A stretch of 64,000 nt of DNA. Origin: Perkinsus olseni. Taxonomy: Eukaryota; Perkinsozoa; Perkinsida. Shown here piece by piece: positions 22,732 to 33,473 of this stretch; within the stretch, counting starts at the first letter, position 1, and each line of letters opens with the position of its first letter. The notes beneath the pieces were generated by a model, which saw nothing but the letters and a program-made list of their open reading frames with translations, searched no databases and had not been told where the DNA came from. The stretch lies in the NCBI GenBank assembly GCA_013115125.1, contig JABANN010000054.1, positions 1 to 64,000 on the forward strand, given 5' to 3'. The position numbers and the translations under genes were made by a program.

Positions 22732-23581
22732 TCGTCAGTTCCTAGTCGTTCCCTGTAAAGTTACCGCTTTTGTACGATTCTCGCCGCATATCATTACAGC
22801 CACTGTACCTTCCAACGCTACCGGCCACGTTCCTGCCACCCATTGACCGCGTCTTCGATTATATTTAGTTTCGCGTGATTACCAATTCCCCTGCGTTGAT
22901 AATGAGGGTTGCCGAATGAAGATGATGCGCCGCTCGTCTAGAGTCCGCGGCGGACTCTGGAAGACCGGGAAAAAGGAGAGGGCTCAAGAATAAGAAATTC
23001 TGTTTTTTCTCGCCTCGTGAGAGGGCCATCCACTGCAGGTTATCTAGAGGGATAGCCTACTGAGGGATTGCCGTCTGCTAGGAAGCACTCCATAACCGAA
23101 TAAGCTAGCAGTCTTCTAGTAGCAGATAACAACTGCAATGACTATGGTTGTATACATACTAACCTTCTCTACTTGAGTGGGCAAAATCCCCAGTCACCCA
23201 ATGGTCCCTGGAATATGCAGTCGGGGGTAACTGTCGGGTAACGCTCCTGAGGAGCTCCCGAGCGGGATGGATGAAACATAACTGTAGATTGCGTGACTGC
23301 GTAGCAATAATCCCCCACCCTCTCCGATGCTCAGACTGGCTACGTCATAGTCAATGCCGTGCTGTATTTGAGGATTCCGTGATGGAATGCCTGACGGGAA
23401 GAAGCGCTTCTCTGGGCCCATTGCACAGATGCTTACTGATGCGTTGTAGTTCTCCCACCGGTGGGGTAGTCTCTGCTGCCCTACTTCGGGCTAGCGCCCT
23501 TGTCATCATGCTCCTTACGCAGTTGTATCATATCATCGTACACTAGCCTGTTCCGACTAGCATGGCTGGTATAGTGTTTGA
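22732..23581. other. intergenic with one perfect short palindrome
   Basis: No conserved frame on either strand. AGAGTCCGC-G-GCGGACTCT at 22940-22958 is a perfect 9-bp inverted repeat. It lies between the 3' end of the coiled-coil gene and the ATG of the YchF gene. Confidence 0.5.
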
Positions 23582-25495
23582 ATGGCCTCGTTTGCGAGGG
23601 TAAATGGAAGCTGTAGTCGCCTCGTGGCTTCGAGAGCCTCCCAGTCTGTGGTACTACTACATGTGCGGTACTTCAACAAATCCTGTGGTCTAGTCGGCTA
23701 CCCTAACGTTGGCAAGTCGACAACCTTCAACGCCATCGTGGGGGCCCAGCTAGCAGAGGCAGCCAACTTCCCATTCTGTGAGCTCCACTATCTCGTCCAA
23801 AAGCAGGTCGTGAAGTCAGGTACGATCGAGCCGAATATTTCCAAGGCCAGCGTGCCCGACCCTCTCTTAGATGACCTGGCGAAAGTGGAGGGGTCCGCTA
23901 AGAAGATCCCCGGGCAGGTGGATCGTCCATACTAGTAGCCATCCGCTGTACTATACTTGCTCAGTTGGAAGTGAGGGACATCGCGGGCCTTGTAAAGGGG
24001 GCGAGTGAAGGCCAGGGGATGGGGAATAGTTTTCTTGCCAACATTCGCCACGTACATTGCATCATACAGGTCGGTGGAGGAGTGGGGATGCGCGTCAACT
24101 CAGTTGCTGTGCCGAAGATCGTTGCGGTCAGGTTGTGCGTTGTTTTTCTGATTCAAGGATAGCTCACGTGGACGATCCCGTGAACATCGATCCAGTGTCC
24201 GAGTTTGAAGCCATCTCCGTGAGGCTTTGGACTGGATACGCTGCCGGGTTATCGTCACATCAGGATGAACTCCTCATTGCGGATCTAGAAATGGCTACAC
24301 GGAAGATGCCGGGTCTTCGAAAGCGAGCTTGTGCTGACCGTGAAGCTAAAAAGGTGGGCTCGGCCACCGGAATGACCTTGAAACGACGGTCACGTGACAG
24401 CAGATGCTGCCGTTGTACGAGGCATGGTTGAAGGGCCTCAAGGAAGGAGTGCCTGTCCGCAACTTGCTCGACTTTGATAAGCTCATGGAGACCTTTGGAT
24501 CGAGAGTACGCCGAGAGGTGACCATTTGTACGGTATAGTCGAGTATAGGTCATGGCCACGGACCCGCTGCTTTGCGTTCTTATCACGGCCAAACCGATAC
24601 TGGTGATGGCCAACGTCCGTCCAGAAGATGTGAAGTCGGGCAATGATTACACAGAGACCTTACAGAAGCATGTTACACAGAATTGTACCCGAGGAGTAGA
24701 GCTTGTCGTGGTAGGGCGACCGGAGCCACTTCGTCCTGGCAGTTCTCTGTTCCTCACAGGCATCTTCTATTCTGGAAGAGGAGACTAGCTCCCTTGGAGA
24801 CGCTGACTTTCTGGCCGAGTATTTGGACTCCTACGGTCTCACTGAGCCTCGGCTGCCTCGAATGATGGACAGTGTGAAGACGCTGTTGGGTAACAGAAGA
24901 GGTTCCCTCTCGCGGTCCTACTTATGAGCCTCAGGAGTGTCGCATTACTACACGCTGGGGAGCAGTGAGGCACGAGCATGGTTCATTCAGAAGGGAGAGA
25001 AGGCGCCAGCGGCAGCTCGATATATTCACTCCGATTTCGAGAAGTACGCGGGGATGTCGCTGGAAGTGCTAATGATTATGTCGGGGATTTGTGATAAGAT
25101 GATGTTAAAGAAGTCGCTAGCGATTGTGTTTAACGGGATCCAGCTGTGGTTCCCATCAGTGATGGGCCATCACTATACGTGGTAGCTAGGAATATGCAAG
25201 AACGAAAGAAGGGTGGGTACGTTCGATGGGGTCTGGCGCTTCCCTTTCCACGCGATAAATTAGTGTTAGTGCATCATCAGGTTTTTCTTGACAGCCAAGC
25301 AGTGCCGGCCAGAGGAAGTTCTCAAACGCGGGGGCCTCGCGGGTGTGCGTGACGCGGGTGAGAGCCTCCAGGGTCACAGCAGCATGGGGCAGTCGATCTC
25401 CCCGTGCCCGTTCAGGTTCGATCAGGAATCGTGGGAAGGACTACGTCGTGCAGGAAGGAGACATCCTCGAGTTCATCGACCGCAGCAGTCACTGA
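23582..25495 (+). CDS. YchF/OLA1-type P-loop GTPase/ATPase, probably organelle-targeted
   Basis: TRAFAC-class nucleotidase that associates with ribosomes and stress responses. The P-loop is [12 protein letters not shown]; then [37 protein letters not shown] (switch II), [46 protein letters not shown], and [14 protein letters not shown], where YchF proteins have ANV instead of NKxD. The TGS domain follows: [54 protein letters not shown], then TGA. The N-terminal 30 residues ([20 protein letters not shown]...) are Arg/Ser-rich, nearly free of acids and precede the G domain, like a mitochondrial transit peptide. The ANVRPED form resembles the bacterial YchF branch more than cytosolic OLA1. Many short introns. 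Confidence 0.85.
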
Positions 25496-26211
25496 TACCA
25501 ACTTCTCGCATGTTTTCCTCACTGTGCAACACGTTTCCGTTTCCCGAACGGTCTTGCGTCAGTTAGCTATACCTCTCTTCCACCAACTCTCCACCGTTTG
25601 CAGTGAGCAGTCTGCTCCCTACGAAGGTGGTTTTATTGACTTCGACTCGAGGCCTGATTTGCGTGGTATTGATCATGTCGTGGTGGTGCTCTCCTCTGGC
25701 GTCGTTCATGGTGCGCTGTATCTGCAGATCATGCTCATCACCCCCAGTTGCTTGTTGCGTTTATTAATCAGTGGTTCATTGCTCTTTGGTGTGATTACCG
25801 GTTTCGCTGGTCGTAATCTGGTAGCAGGTATAGTGGGTCTGTGGACCGCGCAGCGCTCTCCCTGCTGCTGGATGTGGCTCGGGATCTAAGTCGCCGCAGC
25901 GCTGTCTGTGTCACGTCGTGTTGTAACGTCGAGTGTCGACGCGAGCTGGTCGCTGCTTGATGTTTATCTCCCCACCGATAGTGTTGGAACCATCCAGCTT
26001 TTTCCACTCCCGATTGCACGCAAGGAAATAGTAGAAGTAGCTTGCATGGTGAGCGTGAGAACGGCAGCCATGGCCTGGCGGACCTGGTGATACGCCACAG
26101 GAGAACAGTACAGGTGTCCTTCCGGAGCGTTTTCGAAGGCCAACTCCATTCCGTTTTCTCGGACCCCCTATCAGAAAACGAGGCCTGTGCAGTATCTTAC
26201 GTTGTATAGTA
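25496..26211. other. unresolved stretch between two plus-strand genes
   Basis: An open frame at about 25610-25890 contains YEGGFIDFDSRPDLRGIDHV and hydrophobic residues. I cannot link it to a family or to good splice sites. It may be the 5' part of the next gene or 3' flank of YchF. Confidence 0.35.
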
Positions 26212-27930
26212 ATGGAGGAGCCTCGCGGTACTGCGGAAGAGAAGTTCACTCTCTCCCAGAAGGCTCTGCAGGGAAGGTGGATCCAACACCCTTTGCAGTG
26301 TTTGCTTACCGTTGTGGAGAACAAAGTGTAGGAGAGCTCATCAAACCTGCCCGACATGACCGACTTCTTGTTTGTCATGACGAGGATGGCGGCAGGTACT
26401 TTGAAGGCGGCGTCACCTACGATTTGGTGAAGCACTCTGATGGCCGACTTGAAGTAGGGCTGCCACTTGTCCGTGCTTACGCGTGGGGAGTCTGTGATTC
26501 AGGTCGGCGGCTACATTGGAGATCCTGAGCTCTCCTCGGCAAGCGAAATCCATTGGCATCTGCCGACTGGCGAGACTGCAACATGGACTTATGAAGGGGA
26601 GAACGACGTGAGCCGAGCGAGGCGTTGCTGCGCTTCTGTGACAGCCATGATGCTCAGGGCTTCGGAGGTACAGCGACGGACGTCGACCCGAGTCTTATTC
26701 TCACTGAAGGACGATCGAAACGTTACAAACCGGTGAGTAGCCTGGCGGCCTTGCCGGGTTCTGTTGCTCGGCGACTATGATAGTGTTCCTCGTCAGGCCG
26801 TCGACTACGCTGCGTTGGAGGCTCAACTGAGACGAGAGGAAGCGGGGCTGACGTCGGAGTCGAGCAGCCCTACTGAGAGGAGACAGTCGACTGACTTCAC
26901 GTATGTCGTTGGGGTGTGACCTCGAGATCGTGTCGTTACTTTTCACTGTTCTTGTTCTCTTATTTTCTCGGCAGGATGGGAGCTCATCAGGCAGCCAAAA
27001 GCGCGGCAGCTGCGAAAGCGTAAGTTCACGAGCGTCTAGAGCTCAGGCCAACATCGCTGACTGGCTCGTGCACTGCACTCAGTGCTACTCTCATGTCTGT
27101 GGCTGAGGATGGGTCTTTCTGAAGGTACTCAATCCTTCGTGACAAAATCATTCTCTGGCTGGGCACCACCAACACTAATCGAATCGACAGCATCGTCAGG
27201 AAACGCGGCGAGATCCACCATCATTTCGAAATACCCGGGATGCTCGACGAGAGTCTTTCCATGTAACGAAGAAGACGAAGGTTCTTTCGTACAAGCGGCG
27301 CTCCGTCGTGAGAGCAGCTTCGCTTGCTCCGAGTAGCGCCGTGCTCAGGCTCAGAAACGACTACGACATAGAATGCTCTCACAAAGATAAAATGACTTTT
27401 GTGCGCTTCACTTATGACCAGTGGAGGAGGGCGCTCGAGAAAGAGAATCTCGAGATCGCGGAGGGTCGCTCTGGCGAGTCACCGGGTAGCTCAACTCGAC
27501 CTGTCGTCCAACAGGAAGATGAGTTGTCAGGGGCGCCAAGTTCCCCGCGCAAGCGGTGCCTTTGTGTTTCCTATTCTTCCCCTACCAAAAGGGATGTTGG
27601 TAAAGTAGCAGCTGAACTCAATCTCGTTACCGAGGGTACGCTCCTCGAATCCGAGAAGGTGAGCGCTGTGCTTCTCCACCTGCAGCGGATTCTTCCGACC
27701 AGATTAAACCTTTGCTCGGAGTTCTGGACCGGTATGTTATGGATGTTGAGACTCTTCGCGACACTAAAATTGGACGAATCGTCCGCCGATATTCCCGGCA
27801 TGAGGATCCCGACGTGCAGGAGGTGGTAAGCCGGTCTGAGTTTTGTCCAAGTGTTGGTTCTCAGGCTAGTAGAAGCCTCATCGCCAAGTGGAAAGCTGTA
27901 TATCGGGACGCTAAAGCTAGCGAACATTAG
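26212..27930 (+). CDS. protein with alveolate 'GRW/EIHW' repeats and a C-terminal TFIIS N-terminal domain
   Basis: The 3' exons end in a TFIIS N-terminal (TND/LW) helical bundle: LLGVLDRYVMDVETLRDTKI, GRIVRRYSRHEDPDVQEV, and SLIAKWKAVYRDAKASEH before the stop. That domain docks onto transcription elongation and Mediator factors. The 5' part has a beta-rich pattern common in alveolate proteins: KALQGRW, YFEGGVTYDLVKHSDGRLE, GGYIGDPELSSASEIHWHLP, ATWTYEGEND. Between them lies GFGGTATDVDPSLILTEGRS, a Glu-rich stretch (ALEAQLRREEAGLTSESSS), and a Ser/Pro/Arg-rich stretch. Start at 26212 is the ATG before the first GRW unit. Some joins in the middle (26.9-27.3 kb) are uncertain, and two genes are possible. 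Probably nuclear. Confidence 0.55.
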
Positions 27931-28142
27931 AGCATTTCTTTTTTTCAAATTCTGTGACTCGTCTCTCGTGTTGAGCTAAGAGTGAACGCATCATGGCGTG
28001 CTTGCGTCGTGAGAAACGGGTATCGAACACAACATGAGATCTTATACAAAAAACATCGTCATAAACATCATCGTAAACATCCTATAAAGTCATCAGTACT
28101 GGAAATAGCCAGCAACAATCAGCCATACGAGCTGCCTCCAAG

Positions 28143-29144
28143 TCACTCAACTGCGTCTTTGCTTATTGGCGCGAAGTACGTCTTCCCAAATTTGGTCTTA
28201 TACTTGGGAGTTCGGTTAGATTCGGGTTCATCCAGGTTCCGAAGTCTTCTTGGAGCATCCGAGTTTTGCGAGGGGTCTACTTGTAAGGCCTCGGATTCAT
28301 TCCAGAAAGGTCCTCGCCACGTGTGCCCTAGACCTTGTGCTCGGGCTACTCTTTGGGATGGTGCCTCCACTTGCTCTGCACCGCCTTGCCTCTTTCTGCT
28401 TACCGTTAATTCCGCACTGACTGGCATCGTCTCCGCAGCCGGAAACTCACGGTATCTTCCCTCGGGACTGGTAGACGCAACTGGAGCTACTCTGTGCTGT
28501 CTGCTAAGATGCTCGCCGGTAGTGTCGTCACCCGTCGAGGGCTCCATGGTGACGAAGATGAAGTCTGATCTCTCGTAACGTTTGTCGTATTTATGCAACT
28601 TGCAGAAGCCGAGACTGATCGTACCATCATCTTCTGAACACAGCAGGATCTTGGACAGCAGGGCCGCCCCCAAAGTCGGTCTGAAAGCCCTTGATACTTC
28701 CTTCATCCCCTTCCATGGGTTGCTCTTCGCCGAATGCTGACCCATGGCTGCGATTCTCGCCGGACTTGGCCCTGACTGCGATCCTGTGAGCCCCCAACAG
28801 TCTCCTCCGAAATCATCGGTTAGCCTTCCCAGCAACGGTTTCCGCTTGTTGCTTGTGCCAACAAAGGACATCGTTCCAACAAGATACGAAGTACCCTCAG
28901 AATGAGTGAAGTTCATGTCGACTAACGGGACTACTATTTGTGGACTAGGAAGGTCGACCACCATCGTCAGATCTACCAGGTCAGGTATCTTTGATTTATC
29001 AGACTCTCTTATACGGTAATGACCGACCTTGTCACGTAAGGGGCTGTAGAGAAGTTGGGATCGATAACGAACGGTGGGGCGGGACAAAAAAGCCAGCCTC
29101 GCGAGGTTGAGTAGAATAAGGATGCGGATGTTAGCAGACATCAT
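28143..29144 (-). CDS. intronless secreted protein, paralogue of the 43.1-kb gene
   Basis: A single open frame. The frame stays open up to 29369, but MMSANIRILILLNLARLAFL at 29144 gives the best signal peptide. The conserved blocks are HYRIRESDKSKIPDLVDLTM, VVDLP, VDMNFTHSEGTSYLVG, CWGLTGS, MKEVSRAF, ISLGFCK and YERSDFIFVTMEPS. The same blocks in the same order occur in the gene at 43.1 kb (SYRIKKSDKDKIHNLKDLTM, VIDLP, VDLDFVHTNGSKYHVG, CWGL, MIKVSRVF, IILGFSK, YTRSDFLFVTMEPT). After the shared region there is a long Ser/Pro/Arg-rich tail with no obvious fold. I know no function for this family. Two conserved cysteines (ILLCSEDDG and GDCWGL) may pair. Confidence 0.75.
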   Translation of the reverse strand: MMSANIRILILLNLARLAFLSRPTVRYRSQLLYSPLRDKVGHYRIRESDKSKIPDLVDLTMVVDLPSPQIVVPLVDMNFTHSEGTSYLVGTMSFVGTSNKRKPLLGRLTDDFGGDCWGLTGSQSGPSPARIAAMGQHSAKSNPWKGMKEVSRAFRPTLGAALLSKILLCSEDDGTISLGFCKLHKYDKRYERSDFIFVTMEPSTGDDTTGEHLSRQHRVAPVASTSPEGRYREFPAAETMPVSAELTVSRKRQGGAEQVEAPSQRVARAQGLGHTWRGPFWNESEALQVDPSQNSDAPRRLRNLDEPESNRTPKYKTKFGKTYFAPISKDAVE

Positions 29145-29374
29145 GCTGAAGGGTGGGGTAGGGTGCCACGCAGCTCCAACTGCCAACAAAAGTTCCACTG
29201 AAATCACGACTCCGCAGAGAAGAGACATCGCTGAACGCGGGACATTCTCTCCGATTCTCTCGAGGGACGCTATCTGGAAATACATATCGGGGGTCACGCC
29301 ATCGCGGTAGGCCACATCCGAATTGAGGCGAGCGAACTCAACTTCCGCTCGATGATGACTCGGAAACAACTCCG

Positions 29375-31472
29375 CTAGCCGCCCTCGTCACTCGAGGGGC
29401 CTCCTTCTTCATGCAATCGATGTAATCGTAGGCGGAATACCATGGCCGTGAGGTAAGGCTCACCACTTCTACTCATACCTACAGCTGACACCATGGTCAA
29501 CCTAAGATACTCATCCGATGTACCTTTCCTGCAAGGTAGATTCTCGAACCTCGCGCTTGATCTGATGTGCTGACCTTCACCATCGTCACCTGAGGTAGTT
29601 CGAGTGGAGCAGTAACGGACGGTTCTCGGCATACACTGAACCCCGGCGATCTCTAGCGCCTCCACAATCTTCCCAATGCACAGCGGGCCGATGCCTGGAC
29701 ACAGGAAGCACTCCGTTGAATACACAGACCCGATTCGAGGGAGCGTTCCGTGAGCGACTTTCGAACTCATCCCATCGAAAACCTACTTTACCTTGCACTT
29801 CGACGCAAGGATGCTCTCGCAAAGACAGCGAGATGGCTCCGGCCAGTTTGACTCGATCCGACTCGGCACTGGCAGTCAGCCTCGCAGGCGCCGTCGTATC
29901 GTCTCGAGCCTCTGAGCATCTCCAGGTCTTATGGAGTGTGATCCAACTATTACGCTTAGCGAAGGCTGCAATAGACTTTCATCGAGCGAGTCATAAGCTT
30001 CCCCTTACCTCCCATGCTTTTTGCTATCTCCTCGGTCGGCCCAGTGATCTCCATCTCAATCGGCTTCTGCTCATCGGCTAGTTTCATAGCGGCGGCGGCC
30101 GCCTTCACAGCTGTGGAGATGGTCTCCGTACCAACCTGAGAGGAGGACGAGGCTCTATGCACGTCAAGAAGTAAGCCCGCAGTCTACCGCCTCGAAAACG
30201 AGCATGTCGCCGACTCTTCGCAAGTAGAGATGAGCCATCCTGCCAAGCTCAGAAACATCTGACGAGGATCGGTGACGCCCGCCGACCTCCGATACTATCG
30301 CCTACCGGCTCGGCGGGAAATTCTGAATCTGTTCTCGCAGGCCTCCATCTCCCTCGTCGCCATTCGTCTCGCGACCAGCAACGGCTGAGCTAGTGTGAAG
30401 AATCCGCAGCTGCGACTGAGCCGGCGAAAGGGAGAGGGCCATCGCAGCATAGAACGGATACTGGTGATACGAAGGGAAGTGCAACACTGAGCAACATGAT
30501 CAGAAACTATCATCATCGCTCATGTCAAGGTCCGATCAATTTCAAAGTCATCTTCGAGACGGACCCGAAGGTTGATGCCGCTGATGGTCGTCTCCCCAGA
30601 TCGTGAGTAACCTACACATACCTCTGGACGACGGCAATTCATTCGAGACATACCAGAGTCGCTCTGCACTTGATAGAAGGAGGGCCTGGCCAGCAACTCC
30701 CCTGCAAGCTTCTCCTTTCGACAGAACTCAGCAGTTACCGTCATGGCCTCGGCCATCTTATGAACACAAACCGGTCCGATGCCTGAGCGTGGCCAAGAGC
30801 GAGCCATCCTCGTGATGAAGGTGGGAAGAAGCTCTCACCGTGCAGGTCCACGGGTGTCCTTTCTTTCAGTGAGCTGCTGATCGCTCCCGCCAGAGCGTGC
30901 ACACGAGTGGCTGTTGAGACTATCAATGCTCGGGTCTCTTCTGGTAGCTCAGGGACCAGTGGAGCATCCGCTAAGCGAATCACTAGCCAGATCTCGTAGT
31001 CTCGCCGTTCTGAAGGACGTGCGCTTCCGGCTATGAGATGGTCGGAGAGCTCACGTGAGTTCATTATCATACCGGGTGCGGGGCCGGTGAAGTGAACGTT
31101 CAGAGGAGTGGCACGGCCGAAACGCTGTGCAGCTATGGTGGCTGCCTTCACTGCGCAGTTGATAGGATGGGCACCCATCTGAGGAGATCTACGGACTATA
31201 ACCGACGGTGATAGGGACCCACCCCCTGCAGGACGAGGGCGTCTCCAGGCTGTATGAGGACACCCTGAATCAACTGAGCCAGCTCGCGTGCATCTAATGG
31301 GGAGAGCGGCGCCGCAGCGATGGGAGGAAGGGGATCTACCAGCCTCCTTCGAGACCCTGAACTTATCCTCAATAGCGACTATATCCGGCCCGGCACGGAT
31401 TCCCCACATGTCTCGGTGTGCGGCAGAGAGAGTGAGAAAGCCACGGCATAGCGACGGCGGCCGTGGAAGCAT
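29375..31472 (-). CDS. tandem SpoVS/Alba-like domain protein
   Basis: At least four copies of a unit resembling bacterial stage V sporulation protein S, an Alba-like nucleic-acid-binding fold. Each has an alpha1 like VHALAGAISSSLKE followed by a strand and then a glycine plus a second helix: MGAHPINCAVKAATIAAQRF (about 31.17 kb), GIGPVCVHKMAEAMTVTAEF (30.75 kb), VGTETISTAVKAAAAAMKLA (30.13 kb), GIGPLCIGKIVEALEIAGVQ (29.67 kb). Strands follow, for example PLNVHFTGPA, PIEMEITGPTEEI and YEIWLVIRLADAPLV. The matching alpha1 segments ALIVSTATRVHALAGAISSS and VKLAGAISLSLREHPCVEVQ precede them. Bacterial SpoVS is a single unit of about 86 residues, so a tandem array is unusual. Introns are short, and several joins are not resolved. 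The start at 31472 is tentative. Function unknown; RNA or DNA binding is an inference from the fold. Confidence 0.55.
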
Positions 31473-31645
31473 CGAAAACTGAGCGCTGGTGACTTATTCA
31501 CCATTCGATGAACACGAGCTCGGCTGGCTGTGAGAATGCAATACTCTCCCGAGTCCAGTGAGAGTCAATTGTTGTGAAGTGGCTTCATTTCAATGGAAAT
31601 AACAAGATACAAGATTGAATGATATTAACTGCAGAGGTCTCACGG

Positions 31646-31738
31646 TCATGACCTGCTAGGCGCAGCAGCCTCATCATCAGCGGCAACAGCAGCCGCAGCA
31701 GCCGCAGAAGCAGCAGCGGCGGCGGCGGCAGCGGCAGT

Positions 31739-31787
<49 letters not shown>

Positions 31788-32474
31788 GCATCAGCAGCAG
31801 CAGCAGCAGCAGCAGCAGGATGTGTTGGTGGTGCCCGACGTGGATCTGAGATTGTACGTACCAACGAGACGCGATGCTATCGGTCAGCGCTCACCTTCCC
31901 TCTTCCCACCCTCACGTCCCTCCTCGGCGGCATCGGCGGGGCCCTTCTTCGGATCAAACCCCAGCTGATTGCCCACCTCATCTACAGGCTCGCCGTCGGA
32001 CTCTCCAGAGGACACTTCGACGGGCTCCTCATCATAACTCAGTACAGGCTCACACTCTGATGACGTATCGCTATACACACTTGAGTCTTCTTCCTCAACC
32101 GGTCGCACCAGCCCCTGCTCTCTCAGCCTGCGGTACCGCTCCCTTATCTGCGGCTTTATGAACTTTTTCCAGTGCTCCTTCATGCTCTGCCAGCTCCTCC
32201 CGGGCAGGACACCTGATCGTTCAACTGAGTAGGGGGATAGTGCCATAATGATGATGAGCTTACAATCCCGCTCAGCGTGCTTCCAGAAGCTATCTCCTTT
32301 GGTCGAAGGCGGTGGACGTCCCCTCATCCTAGCCCTCCTGCTGACCTCCTTCACATAATGCTCCAACTTCACGTCCTCCACCATCGAACACTGCCTTCGT
32401 CTCTTGTCCTCCCGGTCCTCCCTGACGATCTGCTCCTCGAACCAATATTCGTTGCCATCCTCTGAAGTTGCCAT
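31646..32474 (-). CDS. Rap1-type Myb/SANT protein with poly-Asp and poly-Ala tail
   Basis: The Myb-like domain is split by a 40-nt intron: KLEHYVKEVSRRARMRGRPP, GDSFWKHAERD, then GVLPGRSWQSMKEHWKKFIK. The pattern (basic helix, GDxFWK, RSWQSMKEHW) fits the Rap1 Myb family, whose members bind telomeres or promoters. After it comes an acidic Ser/Glu region (SVYSDTSSECEPVLSYDEEP). A second intron of about 48 nt then joins to an exon written by trinucleotide repeats: about eight Ala, sixteen Asp, then runs of Ala, ending AAAPSRS and TGA. Start MATSEDGNEYWFEEQIV at 32474. Likely nuclear and DNA-binding. The adjacent gene at 33.0-33.3 kb is a paralogue. Confidence 0.7.
31677..31819. repeat. compound trinucleotide repeat (CAG/CGG-like, ATC, CAG)
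   Basis: On the plus strand: CAGCAGCNG-type repeats, then an uninterrupted (ATC)n run of about 16 units, then (CAG)n of about 8 units. It lies in the last exon of the minus-strand Myb gene, where it encodes poly-Ala, poly-Asp and poly-Ala. Confidence 0.9.
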
Positions 32475-32961
32475 CGTTGATGTGAGAATGGAGCGAACAA
32501 CTGCGAGCGAACAAGGTGATACCAATCAGAAAAAATGTCCCATGCGCAACTTGCGCTCTTCGCAACCCGTAGCGGCCTCTTTCGACCACTGAAATAGTGC
32601 ACGATTCCGATCTATCCCCATCAGATCGGGAGGGATGTGTGGCGTCGGGTCACGGAAAAGCACCCCTCACAATTCCTGAGCCACATCCTCCTGGCGCCAG
32701 AGCTAAGACGCGGAAGAGAGAGCGATGGCCCGTGGGAATAAGGAGAGTCATCGAATCATCCACCATGTGATGATCACTAGAGCGAATTCAGCGTCCAGAG
32801 AACTGTTGATGAACTCAAGACACTCCCACGCGTGTCGAAGAAACTCTGGGTGAACGTGGTAGATAGAGGGTAGGAGGAGGAGACCAGCGAGGTCGCTAAA
32901 CAAAGGCATGATGCTACCGTGGTGGTGAAGGAAGTGGTGGCAACAGCGGTAAACGAACATG

Positions 32962-33042
32962 CTAACCCCGCATCAGCTCCGGCTGCAGGACTTTCTTCCA
33001 GTGCTCCTTGAGGCCTTGCCAGGGTCTGTCAACGGTGCCCGC

Positions 33043-33084
<42 letters not shown>

Positions 33085-33330
33085 CAGAATATCCTAACGT
33101 CCTGGTGATGGTGACCCACCTGCCCTCAGCTCTACCGCAGCTAGCTTCCAGAATTTGTCGCCCTTCAAGCTGAGCCGCCGTCTGCTGCTGCGTTTCCGTT
33201 CACGCATGTACTCAGCCACCTTACGTGTCACATACTCAACAATTGCCGCGTCTTCTTCGGCAGTGTAGGGGCCCTTCCTGGGAACTGAAGTCTCCTCTCT
33301 AAGGAAATCTTTCAAAAGGGCGGTAGCCAT
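32962..33330 (-). CDS. short Rap1-type Myb/SANT protein, paralogue of the neighbour
   Basis: Exon 1 has MATALLKDFLREETSVPRKG, then YTAEEDAAIVEYVTRKVAEY, the basic run RERKRSSRRR, and GDKFWKLAAVELRA. An intron of about 77 nt made largely of (ATC)n on the plus strand follows. Exon 2 reads GTVDRPWQGLKEHWKKVLQP and ends ELMRG. This is the same domain plan as the gene at 31.6-32.5 kb (GDSFWK... RSWQSMKEHWKK), without the acidic and repeat-coded tail. The two lie in tandem on one strand and are probably a local duplication. The basic patch before GDKFWK suits DNA binding. Confidence 0.65.
33040..33085. repeat. (GAT)n microsatellite within an intron
   Basis: About 13 GAT/ATG units in a row on the plus strand, lying between the two exons of the short Myb gene, close to its 3' splice site. 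Confidence 0.85.
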
Positions 33331-33473
33331 GACACCGGATGACGGCCACGAACGACTGAAGTACTAGAGGACTAATCAGTAGATAGTCCTCAGGGTTCTG
33401 GCGCAACACGGTTCAGCAAAGAATACGCTAATTTGGTTTGAGTGAGAACAGTAATAAGATGTGAAAATCGGAG

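Noticed and set aside
25911-26435. 174-codon minus-strand open frame
   Set aside because: Opposite strand of the plus gene with alveolate repeats; composition is irregular and no splice logic supports it.
26467-26736. alternative in-frame start (MSVLTRGESVIQ) for the repeat protein
   Set aside because: A 53-nt intron ending at about 26503 joins the upstream repeat in frame, so this ATG lies within the intron.
28040-28090. short repeated CATCGTCATAAACATCATCG words, considered as a CRISPR-like or regulatory array
   Set aside because: Too short and irregular, no spacers, and CRISPR is not expected in a nuclear genome.
31585-31791. open frame encoding poly-Met and poly-Leu
   Set aside because: Repeat-driven alternative frame of the (ATC)n/(CAG)n tract; the poly-Asp/poly-Ala frame joins the Myb exons by good splice sites.
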